Shown here piece after piece: positions 26,363-35,446 of a stretch of 64,000 nt of DNA. Numbering within the stretch: position 1 is the first letter of the stretch; the number at the start of each line of letters is the position of its first letter. The notes under the pieces are model-generated. The model saw nothing but the letters and a program-made list of their open reading frames with translations. It ran no database searches and was not told where the DNA came from. This DNA is from Armatimonadota bacterium (lineage in GTDB: Bacteria; Armatimonadota; UBA5829; JAUSEB01): NCBI GenBank assembly GCA_030649165.1, contig JAUSGG010000058.1, forward strand, positions 1-64,000, written 5' to 3'. Position numbers and translations under genes: made by a program.

Positions 26363-26943
26363 TTGAATGTCACCACGGGTTCGGATGTCTTTCCGTCATC
26401 GGAGACGGTTATATTGTGGACTTTCTTTTTCCCTGCCCTCCAGAAGGCAACTTTGTATTCTCCAGCCGGCAGGTCGTCTATTCTAAACTTGCCGTCTTTC
26501 GAAGTCACGTCGTGGTAAGGTGTCTCCACGACGACAATGTAAGCGTGCATTTTGGCATGGATGTTGCAGAACAACTCATGAACGCCGAGCTTTGTAAAGG
26601 TGATTCTCTTTGAGTTTCCGGGAGGATACAGTCCGAGATCGAACCGTTTGCCATTGAAGTAGGAGAAGACATTATGATACATGCCGTCGTTGTTAGGGAA
26701 ATCGACCATAGTCCCCGCGGTGATAACAAGGACGTGCGGGAGAAACTTCCCACGTGTCTGGTCCATCAAGGCGGGCTTGTCTTTGACGGTCTTGCCGCCC
26801 GATAACTCCACCCACACAGCCACGTCGGAGAGAGGTTTGCCTTGAGCGTTCTTGACCAGCCCCGTCAAAGACGCGGCGGACACCGACACTGAAATAGTGA
26901 CGGCTATCATACCAGTCAATGCAGCGCGGGACAAGAGACGCAC
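26359..26943 (-). CDS. periplasmic cupredoxin-domain protein (type 1 copper site)
   Basis: 194 residues with a signal peptide (about 1-24). The plastocyanin-like domain carries the full set of type 1 copper ligands: H90 (NNDGMYHNVFSYF), then C126, H129 and M132 in ELFCNIHAKMHAY. A carboxypeptidase-regulatory-like beta-sandwich follows from about 140 (TSKDGKFRIDDLPAGEYKV). Proteins of this type are often labelled methylamine utilization proteins. It is the first gene of a three-gene operon with the porin and the c-di-GMP enzyme, so copper or redox signalling is likely. Confidence 0.85.
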   Translation of the reverse strand: MRLLSRAALTGMIAVTISVSVSAASLTGLVKNAQGKPLSDVAVWVELSGGKTVKDKPALMDQTRGKFLPHVLVITAGTMVDFPNNDGMYHNVFSYFNGKRFDLGLYPPGNSKRITFTKLGVHELFCNIHAKMHAYIVVVETPYHDVTSKDGKFRIDDLPAGEYKVAFWRAGKKKVHNITVSDDGKTSEPVVTFK

Positions 26944-27137
26944 GGCACAACACTCCTTTTCCGGGGGTTACACCACAGGAGTATTATGGCTATTGTGTCA
27001 AGTCTTCTTTAGGCAACCATAGTCATTGGGGGCCGGCCTTGATTAGTGGTTGGTAAGGGACCGGAACCGTCAACTGTCGACAGACAACCGATAACCATCA
27101 ACGGTAACGCGGGACCTGCGAGGGGCGACGCGGCAGG

Positions 27138-28193
27138 CTAGACGACGATAAACTCCCGCGGCGCGGTTGTGATGCGTTCGGGTTGGCCTTCGCGGACGAT
27201 GAAGGTGTCTTCTATTCCGACGATGCCGACTCCGGGGAGGGCGACCTTCGGCTCGATGGCCAGGACCATTCCGGCGGTCAGCTTGTCAGGCATCTTTGGC
27301 GCAAGGTAGGGCGGCTCGTCCAGTTCGAGACCGACGCCGTGACCGACGAACTTGACCTGTTCATCACCGTCGCCCATGAAGACTTCCGCGTAACCGGATT
27401 CGGCGGCCATTTCGACGGACAGGTTGTAAAGGTCCTCCCAGACCGCGCCGGGCCGCAGATTTTCAACGATCGCCCGCTCGATCCCGACCATCGCGTCGTA
27501 GGCTGCCAGGACCTCGTCCGCGGGCCTCCCCCAGGAGAACATGCGGGTCTGGTCGACGTGATAGTCATTGTAGCACAGGGCGAAGTCCACAATGACCGGA
27601 GTACGCTCGGGGATCGCGTTAAAGCCCGCGCCGTAGGGGGCCGCCGCGGAAATCCCCGCTCCGCCGCAAACGCCGTCGAACTTCGTGCCCGACAGACTGT
27701 TGGTCCCCGCGGAGCAGATGCCGCACGCGGCCATCTCGATTCCCTCGCGCCTGCTGCGCAGCAGCGCGGCGTGGCCGCGAAGACGCAAGTAGTTCTCCAT
27801 AACGGCGCTCATCTCGATTTCCATCATACCGGGGCGGAATCCGGAACTGATCAGATCGGGGATTCCGGCCATTACCTCGCCGGCCCCGCGCTGAACGGCG
27901 AGCTCGGCTTCGGACTTCGCCATTCTGAGGGTCCGTATGTCCCAGGAGATGTCGGCGATCTCCGGTTGGCCGAGCAACTGGTGGAACCGCATGACGGCGG
28001 AATAGGACGTGGCGTCGAGTGTAAAGGCCGCCTTTGCCGGGCTGGAAAGGCCCCGCCGCGCGAATATGGCCGTCAGGTCCCTGGAGCCGGAGAAGACTTC
28101 CAGATCGATTTGCGGCGCCTCGGCCCGGATGCGCTCGATGGCTTTGCGCGCCAGAACGAACGGCCCGCCGGCGGCAGGGACGATCAGATACAT
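27138..28193 (-). CDS. M24-family metallopeptidase-like (Xaa-Pro dipeptidase/creatinase fold)
   Basis: 351 residues from ATG 28193. The pita-bread domain (about 115-345) keeps all five metal ligands: Asp in VIVDFAL, Asp in HVDQTRMF, His in FVGHGVGLELDEPP, Glu in LAIEPK and Glu in VGIEDT. That suggests an active dinuclear peptidase rather than metal-free creatinase. The N-terminus is probably longer: the frame stays open upstream for about 45 codons and reads ELSQRTSNLQDCLANIRA then RGTDIYYYTGS, a normal start of this family, but no ATG, GTG or TTG is found there. The 5' part of that extension runs into ATGGTTG-type low-complexity DNA at 28310-28345. Confidence 0.85.
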   Translation of the reverse strand: MYLIVPAAGGPFVLARKAIERIRAEAPQIDLEVFSGSRDLTAIFARRGLSSPAKAAFTLDATSYSAVMRFHQLLGQPEIADISWDIRTLRMAKSEAELAVQRGAGEVMAGIPDLISSGFRPGMMEIEMSAVMENYLRLRGHAALLRSRREGIEMAACGICSAGTNSLSGTKFDGVCGGAGISAAAPYGAGFNAIPERTPVIVDFALCYNDYHVDQTRMFSWGRPADEVLAAYDAMVGIERAIVENLRPGAVWEDLYNLSVEMAAESGYAEVFMGDGDEQVKFVGHGVGLELDEPPYLAPKMPDKLTAGMVLAIEPKVALPGVGIVGIEDTFIVREGQPERITTAPREFIVV

Positions 28194-28401
28194 CGGCTGA
28201 AAAGAGCCCGTGTAGTAATAGATGTCCGTGCCTCGGTTCAGGACCGCCAGATCGGCTCTGATATTGGCCAGACAGTCCTGCAGGTTGCTTGTTCGCTGTG
28301 ACAGCTCGACGGCCTGGTTGATGGTTGATGGTTGGTAGTTGATGGTTGGACCTCCCGGATTTGGAAGTTGGAGGTTGGAAGTTAGAGGTTAGACAGGTTC
28401 A

Positions 28402-28439
28402 ACCCTCACCCCAGCCCTCTCCCTTCCAGGGAGAGGGGG
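28402..28439. repeat. short C-rich hairpin repeat (S-type)
   Basis: CCTCACCCCAGCCCTCTCCCTTCCAGGGAGAGGG; after it, 28442-28490 is a run of CGACTCCCTCGA-like direct repeats leading into the mobA stop region. Confidence 0.6.
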
Positions 28440-28485
28440 CCTACGACTCCCTCGATCCCCTCGACTCCCTCGACTCGCCCTCGAC

Positions 28486-29073
28486 TCACTCCTTCCCCTC
28501 GTTCAGCTTCAACGCCTTCTCGTAGTCTTCGGGACTGTTTACGTTGATGAAGCCGCGGAGGTCGGGATCGTGGAGCCGGATATCGTCTTGCGTAACGTAG
28601 TTCACGCTCACGCGGTCGAGCAAATCCTTGAACCGGAAGCGGCCCGCGAGCAGGACCGTTTCAATCGCCGGCAGGCACGACTTCCGGTAGACCGCAAACA
28701 GCGGCTCGAGTCCCTCGTTCAGCGATGGGACAACGGCGTCGTAATCGCCGGTCAGAGACATCAGGTACTGCGCAAGCTGAACGTCCGCGAACGGCATGTC
28801 GCAGGCCAGAACGAAGTTTGCGTCGTCAGGGGACGCCGACAGCCCCGCGTGCATTCCGCCGAGCGGGCCGACTCCGTGGTAGATGTCGCGCGCGATTTGG
28901 GCGTTCTCCACCTGCACGTCCTGATCGTAGTGTGCGGCCACTAGCACGTCGCCGAACGCTCCGGCAAACCGCGACGCGAGCAACTGTATAAGGGATGTCT
29001 CGTCTATTAACAGGCGCGCTTTGTCCCGTCCCATTCGTAGGCTCAAGCCGCCGGCAAGTATGATTGTAGCCAA
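28486..29073 (-). CDS. mobA: molybdenum cofactor guanylyltransferase
   Basis: 195 residues, normal length. LAGGLSLRMGRDKA at 6-19 is the nucleotide-binding signature of MobA (LAGGxSxRMGxDK), followed by ACDMPF at about 91, the metal-binding step. MobA joins GMP to molybdopterin to make the bis-MGD cofactor. A user of that cofactor is in the window: the molybdopterin oxidoreductase at 52789-55098. IspD- or GlmU-like transferases lack this exact signature. Confidence 0.9.
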   Translation of the reverse strand: MATIILAGGLSLRMGRDKARLLIDETSLIQLLASRFAGAFGDVLVAAHYDQDVQVENAQIARDIYHGVGPLGGMHAGLSASPDDANFVLACDMPFADVQLAQYLMSLTGDYDAVVPSLNEGLEPLFAVYRKSCLPAIETVLLAGRFRFKDLLDRVSVNYVTQDDIRLHDPDLRGFINVNSPEDYEKALKLNEGKE

Positions 29074-29123
29074 ATGACACCTCTCCAGTTGAATGTTGAA
29101 GGTTGAACGTTTAGCGACGTTCC

Positions 29124-29167
29124 ACCCTCACCCCTGCCCTCTCCCTCAAGGGAGAGGGGGATTACGC
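29124..29167. repeat. short C-rich hairpin repeat (S-type)
   Basis: CCCTCACCCCTGCCCTCTCCCTCAAGGGAGAGGGGGATTACGCTCG; same core as the E-type elements, lying between mobA and the acyltransferase gene. Confidence 0.6.
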
Positions 29168-29216
29168 TCGTGTTCTCCCGAAGGTGAGCAGCCGGGAAGG
29201 TCGTGCTCACTGATTC

Positions 29217-30344
29217 CTAAGCGCCGCGTGCAGGTGTTTCCAACTTGAACTCCTGATACTCGTTGCAGCAGGGCCGGCCGTTAGTGATCTCCGCCCTGCG
29301 CTCGCGCGGATAGTAGAGGAAGGAGAGCCTGCTGTAGCCTCCGCCGCCAGTGTCTTCCGTTCCGTGCCGGCAGAGCCGGCCGTCGCCTTCGTGCCCGCGC
29401 ATTGTATCGATCAGCCACTGCAGCGATAGGCTGCCCTGCGCTGCTCGGTGACGATCCATGATATTCCGCGCCCGCGCGGCGTGATTCGGCTCGGTCTCTC
29501 CGCCGCCGGTCCGCCAGTTTTCAAGTTCCGCGTCGAGGGAGAAGTTAGTGGTGAAGTTCATGCCGTCTTGGCGCTGGCGGACCACGGCGCTCTCCTCGAT
29601 CTTGTCCACGACGGCCATGTTCCCCGCCGAATCCAGCAGGTTGAGCTGGTATCCGCCGCCCGGAGGGATGGTCGGCGTCAGCTCCTTCAGATACTGAATC
29701 GCTTCCGGGACGTCGGCGCAATGCCGGATTACCAGGCGCGGAAGGAAGTGGAACGGAAATCCCCGCGGGACCGGTCTTGCGCCCTCGCGCCTGGGTGAGC
29801 CGAGCATCGACGACGCCACCGCCAGGCCGCGCTCGTTGACGCCGGTAGGCGACCAGCACATCCCGGCCATGCCGTCGGACAAGGTGGCGAAGCCATCGGC
29901 CGGACGCAGCTCCTCAACGAAGTAGATGTCGTCACTGCCGATGTCGAGGTTCTGCCCCAGGACCGGCCCGACTTCCGTCTCGCGGACGGCCACACTGGAG
30001 CAGAACAGACCGCCGCCGCTCCATAGCACACCGTAATGGTTCAGGACCATGACGGTATCTTCCGAAATGCCGCTTCCATCCGCCATGCCGCGGATTTGCT
30101 CCCCCATCCAGGGGATGTGGAGTTCCAGGTTGCGGCGCAGCCACTCGCAAGTCTCTTCAGGGCGGCCGCGGGTCCAGGCGTCCATATTGGGTTTGAAGAG
30201 ATCCCAGGCCGCCAGGATGTCCGCGGCCATCTCCCGGCCTTTGGCAAGCCCTATATCATAGTCCGAGCCCGCGGCCCGGAAGAGATAGAACGGCTCGCCT
30301 TTGGCAGTAGTCTGTCGTTGTTGTTGAGGCGCGCTGATATTCAT
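29217..30344 (-). CDS. C45-type autoproteolytic acyltransferase/hydrolase (Ntn fold)
   Basis: 375 residues. The pattern resembles isopenicillin N acyltransferase-like proteins: RAAGSDYDIGLAKGREM at the start, GISEDTVMVLNHY, GLFCSSVAVRET and GQNLDIG. In this family the Cys of the CS(S) motif becomes the N-terminal nucleophile after self-cleavage, here C113 or thereabouts. MCWSPTGVNERGLAV fits too. It probably hydrolyses or transfers an amide-linked acyl group; a role in beta-lactams is not implied. No signal peptide is evident. Flanking genes give little hint. Confidence 0.75.
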   Translation of the reverse strand: MNISAPQQQRQTTAKGEPFYLFRAAGSDYDIGLAKGREMAADILAAWDLFKPNMDAWTRGRPEETCEWLRRNLELHIPWMGEQIRGMADGSGISEDTVMVLNHYGVLWSGGGLFCSSVAVRETEVGPVLGQNLDIGSDDIYFVEELRPADGFATLSDGMAGMCWSPTGVNERGLAVASSMLGSPRREGARPVPRGFPFHFLPRLVIRHCADVPEAIQYLKELTPTIPPGGGYQLNLLDSAGNMAVVDKIEESAVVRQRQDGMNFTTNFSLDAELENWRTGGGETEPNHAARARNIMDRHRAAQGSLSLQWLIDTMRGHEGDGRLCRHGTEDTGGGGYSRLSFLYYPRERRAEITNGRPCCNEYQEFKLETPARGA

Positions 30345-30501
30345 CGTGTCGGCTATAGTTTAGCAGAATCTGGTTGTTAGTTGTTAGTTCGGACGGATCG
30401 GACCGATCAGACAGATCGGAGAGGCAGGACTCATCCCCTTGCGCCTGCCCGCCCCATCACGTTATACTTGCCAAAACGACCGATGAGAAAGGCAGAGACC
30501 T

Positions 30502-31302
30502 ATGAGCAAGATAGCTATGGCCGCGGCCGCCCATCCGGATGATATCGAGTTCATAATGTCCGGAACGCTGATGCTGCTCGGCGACGCCGGGTACGAGCTT
30601 CACTATATGAATATAGCAAATGGCTCCTGCGGCTCGGCCACGAAAAGCAAGGAAGAGATCATCGCCATCAGGCTGGACGAAGCGCGCGAGGCGGCGGCCT
30701 CTATCGGCGCTAAGTGGTATCCGCCCCTCGTTTACGATATCGAGATAATGTACGACCACGCTATCATCCGAAAGCTCTGCGCTATCGTTCGAGAGGTCAA
30801 CCCGGACATACTCCTGCTGCCCTCCCCACAGGACTACATGGAGGATCACATGAACGCATCCCGCGTGATGGTGACGGCGGCGTTTTGCCGGAATATGAGG
30901 AACTACGACACCGATCCGCCGACCCGCTTGGCCGAAGGCGAGCTGGCCGTGTACCACGCGCTGCCGTGGGCTCTGCAAGACCAGCTTCGCAATCCCATAC
31001 ACCCGGACTTTTTTGTTGACATCACTTCAATGGCCGAGCGGAAGAGAAGAATGCTGTCCTGCCATCGGAGCCAGAAGGAATGGCTGGACGAAAGCCAGGG
31101 TATGGACAACTACCTGAACATAATGGACGAGATGTCCGCCCGCGTAGGCGCTCTTTCGGGCAAATTCGCCCACGCCGAGGGCTGGAGAAGGCACTCGCAC
31201 ATGGGCTTCGGACCCGAGGACTTCGATCCGCTCGGCCAAGCGCTGTCTAGTTACATAACCCGTCCGAGGGACTTACCGCCAGCCAAACAAGGAGACCGCT
31301 AA
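30502..31302 (+). CDS. PIG-L/LmbE-family deacetylase
   Basis: 266 residues. AHPDDIE at about 10-16 is the zinc-binding motif (H-P-DD) of LmbE-like N-acetylglucosaminyl deacetylases, with the second His in [12 protein letters not shown]. Members deacetylate GlcNAc derivatives. The neighbouring gene, which overlaps in TAATG, codes for a NagB-like protein; together they could turn an N-acetylhexosamine into a ketose. Start is ATG 30502 with AGAGACC upstream; weak Shine-Dalgarno. Confidence 0.85.
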   Translation: MSKIAMAAAAHPDDIEFIMSGTLMLLGDAGYELHYMNIANGSCGSATKSKEEIIAIRLDEAREAAASIGAKWYPPLVYDIEIMYDHAIIRKLCAIVREVNPDILLLPSPQDYMEDHMNASRVMVTAAFCRNMRNYDTDPPTRLAEGELAVYHALPWALQDQLRNPIHPDFFVDITSMAERKRRMLSCHRSQKEWLDESQGMDNYLNIMDEMSARVGALSGKFAHAEGWRRHSHMGFGPEDFDPLGQALSSYITRPRDLPPAKQGDR

Positions 31303-32237
31303 TGCCAAGGACAATCAGCAAGATCGCGCCGGAGTGGTGGGACTATACGACGCTTGATAAGGAAATCCTCGACGACGCCGCAAGGCTGACCCCCGAGGAT
31401 ATGCTCGGTCTCTCCAGGGAAGGCTTCAAGGTCGTGTTCTACGATACGCTGGAGGACTTCTATCTTGCCGAGGCGCTGGAGTATGTGCAGGCGTGGCGGC
31501 AATCGACGCCGGACAATCCGGTCGGCATCTGCGGCCCGATAGGCCCCACGGAGCAACTGCCGCTCGTGGCCCGGATCGTTAACGCGCTCGATCTCTCTTT
31601 GAAGGACAAGGACGCCCACTTCTGGGGAATGGACGAGTGGGTCCTGGACGGCAGGGAGGTTTCGGAGGACCATCCGCTCTCCTTCGCGCTGGCCGACCGT
31701 TCGCTTTGCTTCAACCGCATCAGGCCCGATCTGGCGATGCCGGAAAGCAACCTGCACTTCCCGAAAGCCGAGCCAACCGCTTACGTAAGGAGTTGGGAAG
31801 GCGTTCGCTGCGCGGTGATGCAGGGCGGCCAGGGGGAGGTCAAGCACTGGGCGTTCAACGATCCGCTCCGGCGAGAGGGCGCCTATAAGGACAACCCGCC
31901 CGCTCCCGAAGAATACCTGCAACTCAGCACGCGGGTCGTGGACCTGCACCCGCTGACGATCATCCAGAACGCGCGAACGTCCGGCGGAGGGAAGCTGGAT
32001 TTGGTCCCGACCCAGGCCGTGAGCGTCGGTCCGGTTCAGACGTGGAAGGCGGAGAAGGTCTCGATCTGGCACGCCGGCAACCACGACAACCCGTTCGGTC
32101 AACGGCTGACCACTTTGATGATCGCCAAAAAGATTCCCGACAGCGCGGTCCCCATGTCGCTGCTTGCGCTTCACCCCAACGTACAGTTCAACTTCTACAG
32201 GCCGGGGATTGGGACGTGTGAGGTGGAGATGCATTAG
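31302..32237 (+). CDS. glucosamine-6-phosphate deaminase/isomerase-like protein (NagB family)
   Basis: 311 residues, longer than NagB (about 265). [10 protein letters not shown] matches the NMDEY segment, and [17 protein letters not shown] aligns with MGGIGxDGHIAFNEP of NagB. The general-acid His is kept, but the Asp two residues before it is Val and the Glu of NEP is Asp, so the catalytic chemistry may differ. The gene overlaps the PIG-L deacetylase by one base (TAATG) and is surely translated together with it. It may act on a modified sugar phosphate, or as an isomerase/lactonase of the same fold. Confidence 0.75.
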   Translation: MPRTISKIAPEWWDYTTLDKEILDDAARLTPEDMLGLSREGFKVVFYDTLEDFYLAEALEYVQAWRQSTPDNPVGICGPIGPTEQLPLVARIVNALDLSLKDKDAHFWGMDEWVLDGREVSEDHPLSFALADRSLCFNRIRPDLAMPESNLHFPKAEPTAYVRSWEGVRCAVMQGGQGEVKHWAFNDPLRREGAYKDNPPAPEEYLQLSTRVVDLHPLTIIQNARTSGGGKLDLVPTQAVSVGPVQTWKAEKVSIWHAGNHDNPFGQRLTTLMIAKKIPDSAVPMSLLALHPNVQFNFYRPGIGTCEVEMH

Positions 32238-32308
32238 GGGAAGGGTTTTAGGGTTATAGGTTTATAGGGGAGGGGCCTGGAGCATGTGCGCCGGACTTCT
32301 CGCCGCGA

Positions 32309-33292
32309 TTAAAACAACGACAGCGTCTCACGACCTTCTTCATCCTTCTGACTAACAGGAACCGACTGCTCTTCCATCCACTCAAACGGATCGCCCAGGT
32401 CGGAAAAGTCCTCCGGCATGGGGATTGCGCCCATTTTCAGGAGGCGGCGGTTTCCCTCCGGCACGTCGTCTCCGCTGCGGACGAACAACGGCGCCCATCC
32501 TTTCTTGAGGTTCTCGGTGGCGCCCGCCCAGGTTCCACCGGTGTTGTAGTCGGAGCTGACCACTAGGGCGAAGTCCGAGAGCGCGTAAATCAGCTTGTTC
32601 CGCGCCATCGCGTTGCCGATCAGGAAATGCGCCTCCGGCTCGAACGGCGAGATCAGGACCAGCGTGCCCTCGACAACGCCTTCTCTGAACTTCGACACGG
32701 CCTGACGCGCGAGGCTGTCGGACAGGATGCCGACCGAGCTTCCCCCGGTGGTGACGCAGGCGATCATTGCCTCGCTGTCGACTCCGCGGGCCCCGCCTGA
32801 GATCACCTTCACCTTTTGCCGGGCGCACGACTCCGCGACTCCACGCGCGAACGCTACGCCACGCTCGTCGATATTACGGGAGCCGACGATTCCAACACTC
32901 CTGCCCGAGAGCAACCCCGGATCCCCAATGCCGTACAGTACCGGTGGAGCGTTTCCCCTCAGCCGCTCCCTGTATCGCTCCGGATAGGGCTCGTCTGTCC
33001 AACCCAGGACCCAGATGCCCTGAGACTCCCACTTGTCCAGCGCCATCGACAGGGCAAGGCCGCGAGCAAGGAGAGCCCGGACCCGGCCGGCGTCGATGCC
33101 TCCCACCTCGTCCATCCGCTCCGCATTTGCCGCCTCGAACAAATCGCTCGGCTGCAGGCCGTTCTCCTTCAAGACCTTTACAAGGCCCACAAACTCGGTC
33201 GTGCGCAGCGGCGAAGGCCCCTGTTCTCGCTGGGCGAGTTGCGAGGTGAGCAGCAGCGCTGCCTGAGTATCGGCGCTCAAATCATGAGTCAT
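32309..33292 (-). CDS. DprA/Smf-like Rossmann protein, next to RecQ-PRTase
   Basis: 327 residues from ATG 33292, with AAGGGA upstream; TTG 33310, just after the helicase stop, is an alternative. The Rossmann-like core (about 115-290) has DprA features: VGIVGSRN, VISGGARGVDSEA, TLVLISPFEP, GNAMARNKLIYALSDFALVV and GGTWAGATENLKKG. The N-terminal region about 25-85 is helical and the C-terminal winged helix of true DprA is not evident. Chromosomal DprA loads RecA on incoming DNA; this divergent form, tied to a PRTase-bearing helicase gene, resembles the DprA-like partner of ShosTA-type modules. Only two bases separate the helicase stop from the TTG alternative, so both genes share one transcript. 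Confidence 0.8.
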   Translation of the reverse strand: MTHDLSADTQAALLLTSQLAQREQGPSPLRTTEFVGLVKVLKENGLQPSDLFEAANAERMDEVGGIDAGRVRALLARGLALSMALDKWESQGIWVLGWTDEPYPERYRERLRGNAPPVLYGIGDPGLLSGRSVGIVGSRNIDERGVAFARGVAESCARQKVKVISGGARGVDSEAMIACVTTGGSSVGILSDSLARQAVSKFREGVVEGTLVLISPFEPEAHFLIGNAMARNKLIYALSDFALVVSSDYNTGGTWAGATENLKKGWAPLFVRSGDDVPEGNRRLLKMGAIPMPEDFSDLGDPFEWMEEQSVPVSQKDEEGRETLSLF

Positions 33293-33310
33293 TCCTGCGT
33301 TTCCCTTCAA

Positions 33311-35425
33311 TCACCAGACGCTCGCCAGGGCCAACGGAAAGACTTGCCCGCAGCCTCTTGAGCGCAACAGAGCAGCCACGACCGTGAACGTCCATTTCGA
33401 ATCCGTCATATCGTCCACCAGCAGGGCCGGCCCCGGCAAAACGCGCGCATCGTCGAGGTCGAACGCGTCCTTGATGTTGTTCAACTGCTGATGGCTGTTG
33501 TGCATGAGCTTCTGCGGCGCGGTGTCGCGGACCTTCATTATACAGTTTCTGAACCGGATATTCAGCTCTATCGCCAGCCGGCGCGCGAAATCCGGAACCA
33601 GCATGGCCTTGTGCAAGGATGGCACGCACGTGATCCACTCCGGAAAAGGATCGGGTTTCCATCGGGTCCGGACAAGCTCAGCCGCGGCGATAACCAGGTC
33701 CTGACTGAACCGTCCGTCCTGCTGTTTGCCCCGCCTGACCAGGTCGCCCCAGCCCGCGTCGCCCCACATGCACAGCGCTCGGCCCGGCTCGGCCCGCAGA
33801 TTTTCCGACATCTTTCCCTTGTACTTTTCGTCCTCACTTCCCAACGGCCACATCAGCCGCGGCTCGATGATCACGTCCGAGCGCCGGAGGAAAGTGGTGG
33901 CTTCAGCGGCAAGCGCGGTATCGTAGTCCGGAGGCACGAGCGGCCGCCCGGCGCAGGAGGCGCAGATCCCGCACTTGGCGGCGTGCGGATCGTCCAGCTC
34001 ACTCGCCAGAAACCGCATCAGGCAGTCCTGCGTCCGCATGTATTCCTGCATCGTCGCCTGCTCGCGTTTCCGTATGTCGATCAGGCGCTCTACCCTCGCC
34101 GCGTCGAAGGTGAATTCGGTCGCGGTCCTGTGGTACTTGGCCCCTTGTTTGACGATTGGGGAAGGCGATTGCGCTGAGAGTATCGTCATCACCTTCTGGA
34201 CCTGCGCGCCGTTCAGGTTGATGCTCCTCATCATCTGATGAACGGACAACCCGTTCTCCGACCCCTCCAGCGCTTTGAGGACCTCGCCGACGTGCGCTTG
34301 CGGAGGGAAAGCGCTCTGGATGAAGTAGTCGGAAATCTCATCATCCTCGCGCCCACCGAGCAGAATTCCGTAGGCGGAGTCCACGGCGCGGCCGGCCCGA
34401 CCAACCTGCTGATAGTAGTGCACGACTGAGCCGGGCCGCTGAAAATGCACCACGAATCCCAGGTCGGGCTTGTCGAAACCCATGCCCAGAGCGACCGTCG
34501 CGACCAGCGCTTTCAAGTCGTTTTTCAGCAGCTTTTGTTCCAGGACGAGCCTTTCGTCCCTGGGCAATTGCGACTCCTCCGCGTGGTACGCGTGGGCTTC
34601 TATCCCTTTGTGCCTCAGCCATCTCGCTACGCGTTCGGCGTCTCGCACCGTCAGGGTATAGACGATGCCGCTTCCGGGCAGCTTCGGCAGCTTCTCCGCC
34701 AGCCAGGCCATCCTGGCCGCCGGGCTGGGCATGTCGATGTTCTGCAAGCGGAGCGTTTGCCTTGCAAGAGGCCCCCGGATGACCTTGAGGTTCGAACCGA
34801 GTTGGGTGACTATATCCGCTACTACTCGATCGTTCGCAGTCGCGGTTGTAGCCAAAGCCGGAGCGCTGGGAGGAAGACCGCGCAGAATACGTGCGATGCG
34901 CATGTAGTCGGGACGGAAATCGTGTCCCCAGTCTGAGATGCAGTGCGCCTCGTCAACGACGAACAGTCCGACGCGAGGGGCAATTGCGGACAGAACGCGG
35001 CTGACGAAGTCCTCGTTGGCGAGTCTTTCGGGGGAGATGAGAAGGATGTCGATGCCGTCGCTTAGCAGCCGGTCGGTGATCTCGCCCCACCGCTCCGAGT
35101 TCATGGAGTTTATCGTCTCGGCGACTATGCCCAGCCGGCTCGCCGCTTCGATCTGGTTTCGCATCAGCGAGAGAAGGGGTGAGACGAGCAGCGTGGGGCC
35201 CGAGCCGGCCTCGCGGAGCAGCTTCGTGGCAATAAAATAGACAATGCTCTTGCCCCAGCCGGTCCTCTGCACAACGAGGAGCTTGGACTTCTCCAGCGCC
35301 AGGGACTCGATGGCTTCCCATTGCCCGTCCCTGAACTCCGCTTCACTATTGTTCAGCGCGGCCCGCAGATGGAGCAAGCCTCTGTCTCGCAGCGCCGCGT
35401 CCGCGCTTGCCGGCGATTTGTCCAT
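33311..35425 (-). CDS. RecQ-family helicase fused to a ComF-like phosphoribosyltransferase domain
   Basis: 704 residues. SF2 helicase motifs: RTGWGKS at 54-60 (Walker A), DEAH at 158-161, TTATAND (motif III), LVATVALGMGFDKPDLGFVV (V) and QQVGRAGR (VI). A RecQ-type zinc-binding region has C468, C485, C488 and C491. From about 540 comes a PRTase-like domain: WITCVPS near 597-603, then QKLMHNSHQQLNNIKDAF and LLVDDMTDSKWT at 668-679. ComF-type PRTases have DDxxTTGxT there, so the PRPP loop is altered (TG to SK) and activity is uncertain. The partner gene downstream is DprA-like. True RecQ has an HRDC domain at this end, which is missing. Confidence 0.85.
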   Translation of the reverse strand: MDKSPASADAALRDRGLLHLRAALNNSEAEFRDGQWEAIESLALEKSKLLVVQRTGWGKSIVYFIATKLLREAGSGPTLLVSPLLSLMRNQIEAASRLGIVAETINSMNSERWGEITDRLLSDGIDILLISPERLANEDFVSRVLSAIAPRVGLFVVDEAHCISDWGHDFRPDYMRIARILRGLPPSAPALATTATANDRVVADIVTQLGSNLKVIRGPLARQTLRLQNIDMPSPAARMAWLAEKLPKLPGSGIVYTLTVRDAERVARWLRHKGIEAHAYHAEESQLPRDERLVLEQKLLKNDLKALVATVALGMGFDKPDLGFVVHFQRPGSVVHYYQQVGRAGRAVDSAYGILLGGREDDEISDYFIQSAFPPQAHVGEVLKALEGSENGLSVHQMMRSINLNGAQVQKVMTILSAQSPSPIVKQGAKYHRTATEFTFDAARVERLIDIRKREQATMQEYMRTQDCLMRFLASELDDPHAAKCGICASCAGRPLVPPDYDTALAAEATTFLRRSDVIIEPRLMWPLGSEDEKYKGKMSENLRAEPGRALCMWGDAGWGDLVRRGKQQDGRFSQDLVIAAAELVRTRWKPDPFPEWITCVPSLHKAMLVPDFARRLAIELNIRFRNCIMKVRDTAPQKLMHNSHQQLNNIKDAFDLDDARVLPGPALLVDDMTDSKWTFTVVAALLRSRGCGQVFPLALASVW

Positions 35426-35446
35426 TTACGCTCACCTTCTATGAAA

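Noticed and set aside
27183-28301. 372-codon plus-strand frame over the M24 peptidase gene
   Set aside because: Antisense shadow; its translated sequence is low in any known motif, while the minus strand has all five metal ligands.
28313-28345. TTGATGGTTG tandem-like stretch as a possible CRISPR or microsatellite
   Set aside because: Only a few imperfect 7-11 bp units; no spacer pattern. No CRISPR array was seen anywhere in the window.
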